Part shown: positions 38,796-51,143 of the stretch, in pieces
Layout: each line of letters starts with the position of its first letter
Position numbering within the stretch: the stretch's first letter is position 1
From: Drosophila persimilis
Lineage: Eukaryota > Arthropoda > Insecta > Diptera > Drosophilidae
Direction: 5' to 3'
Length of the DNA stretch: 64,000 nucleotides
Assembly: GCF_003286085.1 (NCBI RefSeq)
Contig: NW_020825298.1
Location: forward strand, 4,588,001-4,652,000
Translations under genes and position numbers: made by a program
The notes under the pieces: generated by a model
What the model saw: the letters and a program-made list of their open reading frames with translations, nothing else
Database searches by the model: none
What the model was told of the DNA's origin: nothing

Positions 38796-41700
38796 CTGCA
38801 ATTAATAGGGGGAACAAGGAGGAGGAGGAGGAGGAGAGGGGGGGCTCTTCTCCCATTTGGTTACCAATCCAAAAACGTTATCTTTCCTCTCGGCTGCGAT
38901 AAGGCCCCCGCCAAGGTTATCTAGAGAAATTTCTTGGAATTCCCCATGGGTCTTAGATTTTTCTAGACTTCAGGGAATATGTTCACCTTTTAGGCTTTGA
39001 TATTCGTCTGCCCCACTTCGCGGCCCAAAACTTTTGACCATTTCATCTTCGTTCAAAGGGAAAGACCACACATGCTCGTCTAATGCATATTTGACTAAAT
39101 ATTTAGAGAGCAAATAGCGTAGTCCCGGGGTCTTCCGCTCTAGATTTCCTGGAACATTAATCCCAAACATTAAAACAAATAATCGCCATGAAATCTAGTG
39201 CAAAACATAAATCAAATTGGAATTATTTCTCAACAACAACACTGAATATTTCAACAACAACAACAACAGCTACGGGGGAAGAAAAAAAAACCACAGCTGC
39301 AACAATAGACACCACAAAAAACCAACAAACAAGAGAAAAAGAAAGAAAAAAATCTACAACAACAGCTTCAACAACAAAATCAACAACAAACTCAACAACA
39401 ACAATGTGTGTATGCACACCAACAACTGATCAGATAACTGCGCCATTGTGTCAATTTGACAAATAATTGAAATACTTGCACAAAAGGCACAAAAAGATAC
39501 AACCAAAGAGGCATGTGGCATGGGGGAACGGGGAACGGGTACACCACCCACATTCGGACGAATAACAAGGGAATGGCATAAGAGATAAGAGTGAAAACTA
39601 ACGGCAGCTACAATAACAGCGAAGCAATGTTAATAAGAACTGTTCGTGCAACAACAGCAACAAACAGCGACGGCAACAGCCACAGCCACAGCAGCGGGCA
39701 CTTAAATGAAACCCCGCAAATAACAAACAGAAAGTGAAGGCAAAACAGAAACGAAACTGCAGGCAAAAACAACAACAAACAAAAGGGGGTACTCCTCCAA
39801 GGGCTATACGATGAGCGACTAGGGGTTACTCATCAATTGGTAGCATATGGGGTAGCATAGTATCTATAGTAAAGCATAGTATCTATCCTAAGAGCTGTAG
39901 CTGACGTGTTGGGGCCTTTTTTAGTGCCGATTGTAAATGTAAAATGTGAAATGTAAACCTTTTATTCCCTTTTTATAACCAATTCCTGCGATAAGACCAC
40001 AAAATAGGTTCTGCACGATCTTCCAAACTATAAGCCAAGCCCCTTTGGGTTTTCTAGGTCCAAATTCCAAAGAACAAACTTTCTCAGGGAATGTTCAAGT
40101 CTTCGAAACAAAAAATTCATACAAAATGGATCTTCAATAGATCGTCTTTCACTCCTCTGTTGACACCTCTACTCCCAAGGCACGATCTGCCTGCCTTTTG
40201 AGGTCTCATAAATGCCAATCTACAGGGTATTCCAAGCAACAACAAAATTAAAACGTAAGCGTGTCTTAATCGTTCGATTTGGTATGCCCTCCATGCCCTC
40301 CTCCGCCGCTCTCGTATCTTTGCCTCTGTCTATCTTTTTGACCCACGCTTCGACTGTCTGTGTGGCGAAATTTGATGCCTGCGCTTTGTTGTTCTTGTTG
40401 TTGTTGTTGTTGTTGTGGGGTGTTTTCATTTAGCTGTTAATGCAGCTTTACTTTAATGGGTTTCTTTTTTGGCCCTTTCGCTCGTTACGTCTGTCCGCAT
40501 TTATCGCACCTTCCACCAGGCGGACAGACGAACCGACGACTGACTGAACACTTTTTTTTCTGTTTTTTTTTTTCGACAAAGGTGTTGGGTGTTGCATATC
40601 CAAATACAAAGAGAGAGAGGGAGAGAGACGGGGTTCAACGACCCGCAGAAATAATTTCCATTTCGGGGTGCATCGCCCCAAAACGAAATCAAAAACAAAT
40701 TTAAGAATGGCATTCCGCAAAAAATTCTTCAAGTGGTTGTCCCGCGATCGAGGCAAACATCAAAGAAGAATTGTAAATGGAATTCGGGAGAAAACAATAT
40801 GGGGGGAACCTCTCAGAATATGCCTCAGAATTCCTTCATCGATGCACAAAAGATGGCTGGTTAATACTTTCTCCAAGTCTTTATGGAGGCATTTCAGTGG
40901 GCGTTTAACCTGCAAAGACCTTGGTTTTTCCTCAGGGAATCGTATAATTTTCTTGAATTTTTGAAGAAAATATAAAAATCTTCTAAGCACATTTTTGAAA
41001 TATAATTACCCACAACACCTAGAAAATTCCCTGAATTAATAAAAATGCAATGAAATAGTGTTATTTTCCATGGCTGCATATAGTTTATGCCATTTCCCAC
41101 AGCCATTAATGTAATTTCCAAAGTCTTATTGTATCAGAAAGCGTTTCCCACACTAGATTTTCCATTCCGACCATTAAGTGAGTTGAAACTCATTTAATTC
41201 TTGGAAAAATGCTCGAGATGCTCTTCAACACTGAAGATTTCAGTGTGAATAGAGTTGTAAGGCTGTGCCCCCCCCCCCCACCCCACAGAAGGCAGGCAAA
41301 TTATCATAAAATAAAACTAGAAGTAGAAGTAGAAGTGGAACAATTTTTCCGTATGCTTAGAAATTTCCATTGCAAATGCTTCACGTGGGTTGCATTCTAA
41401 TTGATTTAGTGCGTCTGCGGCAGCAACTACAACAGCAATTACCACCAAACAACGACGGCAACAAAATGTTGCAGCAAAGCAGCAGAGCAGCAGCAGCTGG
41501 CAAAGAAGTAGGGGAACTGCAGGTTGCAAGAATAAGAAGAAGCAGACGAATGAAGTGCGACTGTTGTCACCTGTCTCAATATGCACTCTCATGGCTGTCT
41601 CAAGTACTCCCAGAGACCTCGCCACACTCCACACCCCAGCCCACATGCCGCGTCACACACACACACACAGCCCGCCCGCAGACAATGCTAGACACACGCA

Positions 41701-42543
41701 CCTCCAACGCCGACGCCGACGCTGACGTCGACTGCAGACAGCCAGAGGGAACACGGCACAGGTGTGAAAGAGGGTGGGCCTCAGCGACTGAGACAGAGGA
41801 CACCACGCGGAAATCTACGCAGCTTAGCAATCTGCTTCTTTCTCTCTTCGGCATACCCTGTAGACGTGCGAGAGCAGAGGGGTATATGGGCTGGCGTGGG
41901 TGTTTGGAAAAGGAAAGGTTTGCCAGGGATCCAGGCCAGATCTGTGTGATCTACTGCCACGTCTGCCCCCAGCCTGCCCATCAGGTATCGCCTTAGTCTC
42001 CATATCGGACTATGACTGGTTTTGTTTATGCTGCTTAAATGGCAGACAGATGAAGAGGAGACATTTGTGGACTTTTTTCTTAACACCCGCCGCATTTGTG
42101 TCAAAAGCGTCTAGACCGGGTTTAGGTGCTTCCAGAGCTGCTGCTGCTGCTGGGGGGGGGGGTGGGGGGTGGTGGACACCCCCGTGTCAGGCCACTCAAC
42201 GGCAACGCATTTGCGACACGTTGAACGTCTTGATGAGGCCATTTGTTGTGCCACAGCGTGCGTGTGTGTGTGTGTGTGTGTGCGTCTGCATTTCTTGAAG
42301 TTAAATCCAAAGTGTCAACAGAATCTGAAAGTGTTGTCAGTTCAGTCGGTGCCGTCCACGCTCCAAAGGTGTCAAATGTCTAATGAATTATTGAGCAGCT
42401 ATAAAGCGAAGCCAGGCCCTGCCCCCTCCACCCACAACAACCCTCCTCTAGCTGCTATAGAACCCAAATGGCAAGAAGTCGTGATGTGACATAAAAAGCT
42501 GCTTGCGAAGATTCTGGAAACGTGTTGGGTAACTGTTTTCAGA

Positions 42544-42905
42544 GGGGTCTCATCTAGCGCTGTGGAGCACTAGTATTTGATATGCAGATTTGCAGATTTC
42601 TAAGATTTTCCGAAGGTTTTTTTTGGAAAGACAGAAAACCAATTGGAAAAGGAGTAAATATTAAGAAGAAATTTCTAAAAATTATAATAATATTTATATT
42701 ATAATAACAATCTTTAAATCCAAAAGAATATCCAATTTAGGGGTTCTCATCCAGAACTATGGAGCACTAGGATTTAATACACAGATTTCTTGGATATTTA
42801 AAAGGTTTTTTGGAAACATTTGAACACAAAAACAATTGGAAAAGGTGTAAATATTAAGCAGAAAATTCTGAAAAATTCTAAAAATTATAATAATATTTCT
42901 TGTAT
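42544..42905. repeat. tandem duplication, 197-bp period, 2 diverged copies
   Basis: GGGGTCTCAT...GAGCACTAGTATTTGAT (42544, 42565) recurs as GGGGTTCTCAT...GAGCACTAGGATTTAAT (42740, 42762). Both copies continue into AATTGGAAAAGG, GTAAATATTAAG and AAAATTATAATAATATTT. Confidence 0.8.
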
Positions 42906-45900
42906 AATTTCCCATATACCATTGCGCCTTGGATTCCGATTAAAAGGGAATACAATGCTTCAACCCAAAAGAATTCCTACTTTGAGTCGAAAATTAAGGA
43001 AACCCCTCTTCGATCATCATGGCTTTGGCTATTTACCACCTAATGAGCATTTTCCATGTTCGCTTTCCCACATGGAAGACTCTTGCCAGGTAAATTTACA
43101 TTTTTTTGTTGCCTCCCTGCGGATCTGTGGAGTTAGTGGAAGTGATAAATATTTCAGGGCAAGCCCTGGGCCAAGCCCCAGCAAGTCAACACTTTCCCAT
43201 TCACAGAAGCCCCGAAGACAAAGCAATTGAGTGAGTTCCTCCACCCTGCACCCCCCTAGCTCTTTTTCATCAACCTGGTGATTCCTCTTCTACTTCTGCG
43301 TCGTCGTCGTCGTTGTGGTCGTTGTTTTTTCTTGATTTTTCCTGCTTCGACTTAACAAATGGCTTACTTTGTGTGCAAATAGCAATGGCAGAGGCAATTT
43401 TTCTAACGGTAATTTCTAACATTTACCTAGTTACCGTTAATAGACAAGTTGGCCAAGTTGGCGAGCCAAGACATGAAAAAATGCCTGGCCAAAGACGGTC
43501 TGCTGGTCTGCGGCTGTGTTGCAGCCACGAGAAGGTGAATGCAGTCAATGGCGACCATTTCACAGCTTTCTTTGTGCGCCGCGCTCGAGTGCCTCGCGTC
43601 TGGTGCCCCAATGAGGGTGGGAGCAGGGGGGGTGGTGTGGGGCGAAATGTGGAAAGTGGGGGAACTCCCAGTGCGTCTCCCCATCTTGGGCCATGTTCAA
43701 TGACTGGTTATTGGTTCCGTTTAGAATGATTTCTGGTTCAGCGTCACACGAATATCCACCGAAAAAAATTACATAAGCAAAAAGCACACACATGCCACAT
43801 GCCACATGCCACAAGCCGGGAAAAATCCCCCCAAAAAAAAAGGCGACACACATGCCTGTGCCACCTGTTGTGGCAGCTTCTTCTTCGCTTAATTACTGCG
43901 GTTGTGGCACACAGATACACGGATGCGATGCATATGATAATGATTTCGATGGTTTTTTTTTTTTGCATTTCTGGTTATTGTTTGAATTTTTTTTCTGTGC
44001 TTTTTGTTGCATAAAAACAATGCAGCCACAATTTGTGGCAGCGTTGGTGGCTAATTACTCGGCAGGCGATTGCATAAAGACCACGCTGGGCTGGCAGTGT
44101 GGCACGCCTGCAGGTCGATGACTCAGGGCCTCAGATACTTCGGGAAAGATCTGTGCGGTAGGCGGTTTTCCCCTTCACAAGCAAATTTCCATTTAAAGTG
44201 GTTCATTAAATTCCTCATTGAGCCGATATTCCAATTGCCGGGATTCCGGTTTGCCATTAAGTGCGGGCTTGAAGGATCCTTGTGGAGCACCTACTACTCT
44301 ACTAATTAAAGCGTTCGTGTGAGAGTCAAGGATATCTGGCCGTATCAACACCCATGATGGGCGAGAGTGAACGAATGAATATTCATGTAAAACACGCCCC
44401 TTGGCGCCCTCGGGCTGTCACCGGAGTATGCAAAAATAAACCCCGAAACCAAATGGCATGGAGTTGAGGATTGCTGGAGAGGGGGGGATGCGGTTTCTCA
44501 ATTTCCCCCCGATAACCAACTAACACTGGGCGTTGAGCGTTGGGCGTGGCATGTAAGCCGCATAAATGACTAAATGAATGCCCTTGGAACACACACATTA
44601 AATGCGGGTGGGCGTGACCGATGCAGTCATAGGCATTATGACAATGCTCGAACACACACCAAAAATATAGTACATATTTTCCACAATTTTCCAGATGCGG
44701 GCCTGGGGTGCGTTGTGCGCTATGCGATGTGGGTGCCAGGGAAAACCTTTGCCCCTAATGATAATCAATTTGTGCTTAAAATTAAGTGCTACTTCCACCT
44801 GGAGAAGAACATTGGAACTCACTTTTTGCAGGGCCTTACAGATACATTCCTTACCCACACACACACACACACTCATAATCGGGCACACACTTTGGCAATG
44901 AAATAAATTATACGAATTTATTGAAGTTGTGGCGACAGAACCAACTCGAACCAACTCGAACCATCCATGGGTGCTGGCCATAAACTCTAAAATGTAATTT
45001 AATTGTTGTCGGCACTAAAAACTTATCTCATAAATGCAGCGCTATCATTGTGCCGCACATACTAGTCTCCGCACAGAGCACAGAGCACAGTGCCATTTGC
45101 ATTTTAGTAATTTTTACAGACTCTGATGGGACTCTGAATGTGGCACAGGCAGCTGCTCGTTTGGCTTTTTTGATAATTGCATTCCTTGACTGTAACTGTA
45201 ACTCCGGAAAAACTCTCTGAAATCCCCCTTTTACGACTTTGGGTGGGGGGGCAGGGCACAGCACTCTTTCTCGCTAATTGGTAGAAATTTTCATTCCGCC
45301 TTCGTTTTTTTTTTCTTTTTCCTGTTTTTTATTTGGGTTTTGTAATTTTAAAATTGCAGTTTGTTCGAGTGAAAAAATGTAAAACGGCAAACAAAAAAAC
45401 CAAATTAATTGTGGGCAGGCATTGAGGCGTGTAATTAGCGGCATGTGGAAAGCATGAACGTACCCCCCAACAAAAAAAAAAACAAAGCCACAAAAATATT
45501 ATTCAGAAAACTTCAAAAAAATTAAGGAAATTAGAAGAGAAATTTAAAGGTCTTTCCTTTTGGCTTTTTTCAAAATAAACACTCAATTAATTTGCGTTAT
45601 TTTAGGCACAAATTTGGCAAAATATTTGCCCTCGGTCTCGCCTGGTCTTTGATTTCTGGTAATCAAAATAGTCATAGAGCTTCTGCAGTTTCAACGGCAA
45701 CTCAATCAATTTCCAATTTGTTGGCCATCAGAAATGACAACAAATCCCAGAGAATATTTCTAATACCACACTCCAAAATGCCTTGAGGTGTTCCTCTCTC
45801 TAGGGGGGTGGGGCAGGGGGGGCATGCATATGGCAAACGACAAACGATGCATACGATTTCCAGACTCTCCCACTCGAAAAAGCCAAACCAATAACCCCAA

Positions 45901-48900
45901 AAAAATATAAAAATTCATGGAAGAGAAGCCCCAAAAAAAAAAAATTTGCAGAAATATTTATGAGGCACACACAAAAATTGTTGGTGGCGTTGCAGCAGGA
46001 AATTCTCCGATTGTTGAGGGAAAAACCGGGAGAAAATAAAGGAAATACCTAAACAAAATTTAATCGAAACTCGGAAACCGAGGGGCAACGCGGCTGGGGG
46101 GCTGGGGGCTGGGGGCTGGGGCACTCCACGGATTCGGTTGGGTTTATTAGTTTATAAAGTTTGGATTTTGTTTGCGTGTGCCATTTCGGTTCATGTGTGA
46201 AAAAATACAACAAAAAATTCAAGGTATAAATAAACTAAATAAAACCGAAAACTAGGAAAACTTCAAACTTGGGGGGGGGGGGGGTTTTTTTTGCCGGCAA
46301 ACGTTACCAAACAACTGTTGCCCCGCCCCCCCCCTGCTCGCCGTCTCTCTCTCTAATTGGAAACTTTGCCTAGTGTGAGGTTTTTCCTCCAATTATAACC
46401 AAACCGACGCACAGTTTTTGTTGTTCGAAGGTGCTTTTGGCCCACATGTGTGTACATACATATATAGACCCTTAACCCGCCATCTGTTTTAGTTGGTTTG
46501 TGGACAATTGTTTTTTAGTTTTTAGTTTTTAGTTTTTAGTTGAGTTTATTTTGTACTTATTCGAAAATCCTCAGGCATACACAATAATTTCTTGCTGCCT
46601 CAATTTGTTATAAATTTGTACAGGCTTTTTGCTTTTTGCTTTTTGCTTTGCCAATTGAAATGAATGAGTTTTTGGGGAAAACTATGTGGAAAGTTACCCA
46701 AAGTTGGTTCTGAATAAAAGTTGGGAAAATTAAAGGGCACAAAGTTAAGTAGAAACGTCTAAATTGGGGCATAAACCAGAGTATATATTAACGAAATAAA
46801 TGAAAATAATTTTTAATAATTCCCCAAATACTCCCCGCCAAAATGCCCCCAAAATCCTCTCCGCCAGCTCCACTCAATAATCTCTCCAGAAACAGCACTT
46901 ATTCTAGCACATAATTACGCCCTGATTAGATCCGATTATTGTTAATCTTTTTGAGTATTTCTTTATTTGCTGCTCTGTGGGCCATTGTAAAATCTCGGCA
47001 CGCAATGGGAATAAAAGGAGTATTTACGAGTGCGTGATTTCTATATTAATGCAGTGCGGGACGGTAAAGGGGAGGGGGGTGGGGGGACGCCACCACAAAA
47101 TTGGCCGCACAAAAGACGAATCAGCCTTTGCAAAGATCTCACTCGGAGAAATGTCATAAAATTTGTTCAACGATTTATATGTTTCCTTTCTTTTTTTTTC
47201 CTTCTCTGCTAAATATTATTTTTGCCACCCTCCCTCCCTCTTTCCTTCTTTCTATTTTTTTTTTTTTTTTTATTATAATTTGTCATATTTTGTCATTTAG
47301 CATTATAGTTTGCCCTTCCCCCGAGGGCATGGACTGGGCATGGACTGGTCTCCAGCTCTAGCGGGCATTTTCCTACTCATATCTCATTTGGTTTTTGGTT
47401 TTCGGTCTTGGAGGATGGATGTGGACCGCTCCAATGTCGGCGCCTATGGGCACACACACACATATGTCTGTCCTGCTGTCCTGCTGTCCTGCCGTCTCTC
47501 TGATCTGCTTGACAACAGTGGAATACGAGCAGAACGGAAATGCTGCTGTTGCCCGGGCCCAGACCCACAAAAATCTATGGCATGGCTGGGGGTAGCCCCC
47601 AAACAATGAGCCTGGGCCAAGTCCATGCCAGAACGGACATGCCAGCAGCAACAACAATGTGCCCAGCACAATTTCAGTGTCCGCTGCCAAGAAAGGCACA
47701 AAAAAGAACGCAAACGAGAGGCAAACAATCCCCAGTGAGACAGCAGCGGAAGAGACTTGACAACATACGCAACATGGGCGAAAAATGAGTGGCGACGACG
47801 ACGGCGCACATGGCGTATGAGTGACGAAACGAGGCAGAAAGAAAACTCCAGATTCCAGACTCCAGACTCCCAGAACAGCCCCGAAAACGAAGCTGGGGCA
47901 CACGCCCCGCACAGATTTGATAGTTTTTATCGATTTAAGTGGATTTTTCCAAGGGGGAAAAAGGGAGGCACAGGGCCCGCGGCAGATTCAGATATATAGA
48001 CAGACAGCCTTGATTTTTGGCAAACGTCGCGGCCCCAAACAAATAAACATAAAACAAGCAAAAATGTGCCTGGCGTTAATTTCCCAAAGACGAACCCAGG
48101 GCATACCCTAAACAAGGGCTGCCCATGGACTCCTCTCTGGTGTGAGGGCATACGACCGTCGTTGTAGCTCGTTTCTGAGTGTGTGTGTGGCGCGTGTGGC
48201 AATGTGCGTTGTCTGCGTCTTGGCAGCCGGCATAGATAAGCGTTTCTACAACCACACAAAAAAGAGTGTGTGTGGCAAGCATTGCTGCCGCCGCTGCCGC
48301 TTCTCTGACAACCGAAATCAAAGCTCAAACTTTTGCGTATAAAGCATAAAGCTTCGACCATGAATTGTTCAAGTTTTTTTCTCCTCCAAGCATCTTTAGC
48401 ATTTAGCAGGAAGTCTGTGCGTGTGCCACGCCCAGCCCACACCATGGCCCCCACCCTTTTCTTTATCAACACTTCTGGGGCCATGGCGACCCCGAGCAAA
48501 TGCGTAAAAATTATGCCACAGCTTGAACGACGACGACGACGACGACGAGGAGGAAAAAATGTGGGGAAACCAAATGCGGAACTAGCGCTACGGATGTTGG
48601 GGAACGCCAAAAACTGGACAACCAATTTACTTTTATTTTTATAGAGGCCCGCTTGAGGTTATCCTTAGCCCTCTCTCGCTCCTCGCATTTTTTGTGTGTG
48701 TAGAGGCGTTAAATATTTCCCAGATATGTGCATAATTTATGCGTACGGGCAGAGCCAAGAAAAAACTACAGAAATAATAAAAGGGAGATAAAAAATGTAT
48801 TTATTTTGCGCATATTTACGCATGGGCCAACTCCCGAAGAGCGCCCCGGCTAAATGCGCATAAATATTAAATGAGCTGGTCGCTGGTAGATGCTGGAAGC

Positions 48901-49309
48901 TAGATGGTACCAGAGAGTGTATCAATTGTTCCCCCTCCCTGGTCCCCGGCCCCCCCTGCTATTGCTATTGTTACTGTTGCTGTGGCCGAAGCCTTAGACT
49001 GGAAGATGATGATTTAGTTTTCAGCACTCTATTGCAATAAATTCCATTTGCCAGGCCATTTCCAACTGGTTTTGTCAGGGCGACTCTTGTCTGTCTGCCT
49101 GCCTGCCTGCCTGCCTGCCCGTTTGGTTACTCTCTCCCAGCGCTATATACCATCGCACATACATATATAGATATATCCCTCCTAACTGCTTGGCACTCAA
49201 CATTATAAATTGCCGCATGAGTGGGGTGGTGGGGCGGTGGGGTGGTGGGTCCACAGCCATTGCAGCCAAACAAAAACTTATTATTTATTTTGTATGTTTG
49301 TCCGTTTGT

Positions 49310-49336
49310 GGGGGGGGGGGGGGGGGGGGGGGGGGG
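49310..49336 (+). repeat. poly-G tract, 27 bp
   Basis: Uninterrupted G27 on the plus strand, in the upstream intron. Confidence 0.9.
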
Positions 49337-49600
49337 TCTGTATCGTATACAAAGTACTCGAGGGTACTAGAGGGTACTAGAGGGATTGCAGAGAGAGCGC
49401 CAGAGCTCCACTCTAATAAATAATTATCGTATTGTTTAAGTCTCGAATGGAATGCCATAAATCATGTCTTGGCCACTAGACGTCGCGAGATATTTGACTC
49501 TGAATTATTATCATCACAGTCCCATCAGACTGATAAGAACTATGGCGACAGTGCAGCCAAAAGGGCGGATGGAGGGACCAACAAACTGTTGGTGGCACAG

Positions 49601-50125
49601 CCTCAAGTAACTTGGTTCCTCTTGGAGGTATCCCAGTGAAACTTTGTATTCAAGTAAGTTTTGAGATGCTAAAGCACATATGTGGAAATGATGGATATTC
49701 CTCTAAGGAAAGTGTAGATATCATACCAAAATAGTAGTTGTACCTAGAGATTACCTAAGTAAAGAGTCGAAGCAGTCGAAGAACAAGCAACAGTAGTCGG
49801 TTTTTTAAGTTTTGGTAAGATTGACCTCAAGTAACTTAGTTCCTCTTGGAGGTATCCCAGTGAAACTTTGTATTCCCGTTACTTTTGAAGTGCTAAAGAA
49901 CATATGTTGAAATGATGGATATTCCTTTAGAGAAAGTGTAGATATCATACCAAACTTTAAAGAAATGATGTTGTATATGGAGATTACCCAAGTAAAGAGT
50001 CATAAAAGGCAACACTGGTCGGTTTTAGGCATATTGACCTCAAGGAACTGGACTTCCCTTTATTCTATTCCGATGAAATTTGTTATATTGACGTTAATCC
50101 ACTTCAAATCAAGGGACATACCACC
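49601..50125. repeat. tandem repeat, about 220-bp period, 2 full copies plus a diverged third
   Basis: CCTCAAGTAACTT begins copies at 49601 and 49825, and the diverged CCTCAAGGAACT begins one at 50038. The first two share GGAGGTATCCCAGTGAAACT, GAAATGATGGATATTCCT, GTGTAGATATCATACCAAA and AGTAAAGAGTC in order. Confidence 0.85.
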
Positions 50126-51034
50126 ATAGAACACATCTACCTACTGCCAAAGCTTGAAAGAGCTTCTTAAACCCTTTCCGCCATACCTAAGCATCCCCTA
50201 TTGAAATCCAAGCTCAAGATTGCGCCAAGATAGAGTAAATCTCTCAGAAACTTGAAGCTCATTCCGCTACACACACTTGAGACCATTTTCTAACCATTTC
50301 ATAGGCAATTTATTCAAAATTTATACAGAAAACTCTGGGATTTGCTTCACTTAAATCTCATATGAATATCTAATCTGTTTGTCTTAAATCCACTCGGCTC
50401 CAAGCCTCCCGCCCAAACCCCAAAAAGAGCTGGCAAACAAGTTGATATGCCTGCCCGCCTGCCGGCCGGCCCACTTGGGGTCTAAACCCCACTCAGAGGC
50501 CAACAAAGTAAGCGGCACTTGTTACCAACACGCGCTCCTCCGTCTTTACCAGCAAAATTGCGTTTTGGCCGCAAACCGTTTGCCCTTTGGCTTATGGCCT
50601 CGGCTCGGCTTGGGGCCGGGGGGGCTGGGGGCTCGTGGCTGGGGCCCACATTATGGCACCCCAAAGCAAACTAAACGCGTCAAAATGAGCAAAAGCGAAG
50701 CTCAAACTTCTGCGTAGTGCACAAAAATATTCAAATAACCGCCACCGACAAAGAGGAAAAAATAATTTAAATCAGTACCGCCCCCCCGTCCCCCCCAACA
50801 CCGGGGGGAATAGTAAACTCAACTAGATGGATGCAGTAGGCTTAGAGGAATGTGTTTTGTGGGGGAAATGCTTTTAGGGAAAATCCTGGCGCATCATGGA
50901 CCAGGCCCGAACGAAAAGCGGGGCAGACTTTGCCGCAACTATGCTGCAATGTGGCTGCCACAGGGGACTAGGGGGCACTAGGCTGGTCCCAAATAGAGCC
51001 ATAATTACCGCCGAGGCTCATGATTTATGGACAC

Positions 51035-51040
51035 TTTATT
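51035..51040 (-). terminator. poly(A) signal AATAAA for nested gene B (and possibly gene A)
   Basis: AATAAA on the minus strand lies 104 nt after the TAA of gene B, in CAACAATAAAGTG. It is the first canonical signal after that stop. The 160-bp spacer after gene A contains neither AATAAA nor ATTAAA, so gene A mRNA may end inside gene B with a variant signal or share this one. Confidence 0.6.
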
Positions 51041-51143
51041 GTTGGCCTTTCAAAAACAATGAACCACTAAATAGAATTTTCAGATTATAATTTGGGCTCT
51101 TAAGATCTTCTGGCTTCTGGATCGAAATTTTGCTATCAGATGT

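Larger units (their letters stand above)
38796..51034 (-). other. upstream intron, 3' of the nested genes (12.2 kb)
   Basis: Intronic relative to the promoter at about 58 kb. Contents are a CAA/ACA-rich block (39180-39780) that yields spurious long frames, duplicated AT-rich blocks at 42.5 and 49.6 kb, poly-G tracts at 46271-46284 and 49310-49336, GT repeats (42257-42282), and TTTTTAG and CTTTTTG heptamer repeats (46514-46541, 46624-46650). No gene is supported. Confidence 0.5.

Noticed and set aside
39188-39466. Thr/Lys-rich plus-strand frame
   Set aside because: The whole block is ACA/CAA simple sequence; all frames are open by composition.
41370-41996. 208-codon plus-strand open frame
   Set aside because: Mixed low-complexity content (CAG, CA and GACGCC repeats), no domain, antisense to an intron.
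42820-43230. 136-codon plus-strand frame across the 42.5-kb duplication
   Set aside because: It begins inside the tandem repeat and has no conserved-looking domain or splice sites.
46514-46545. TTTTTAG repeats resembling a telomere-type unit
   Set aside because: Only about four units; Drosophila lacks telomerase repeats and this is an ordinary microsatellite.
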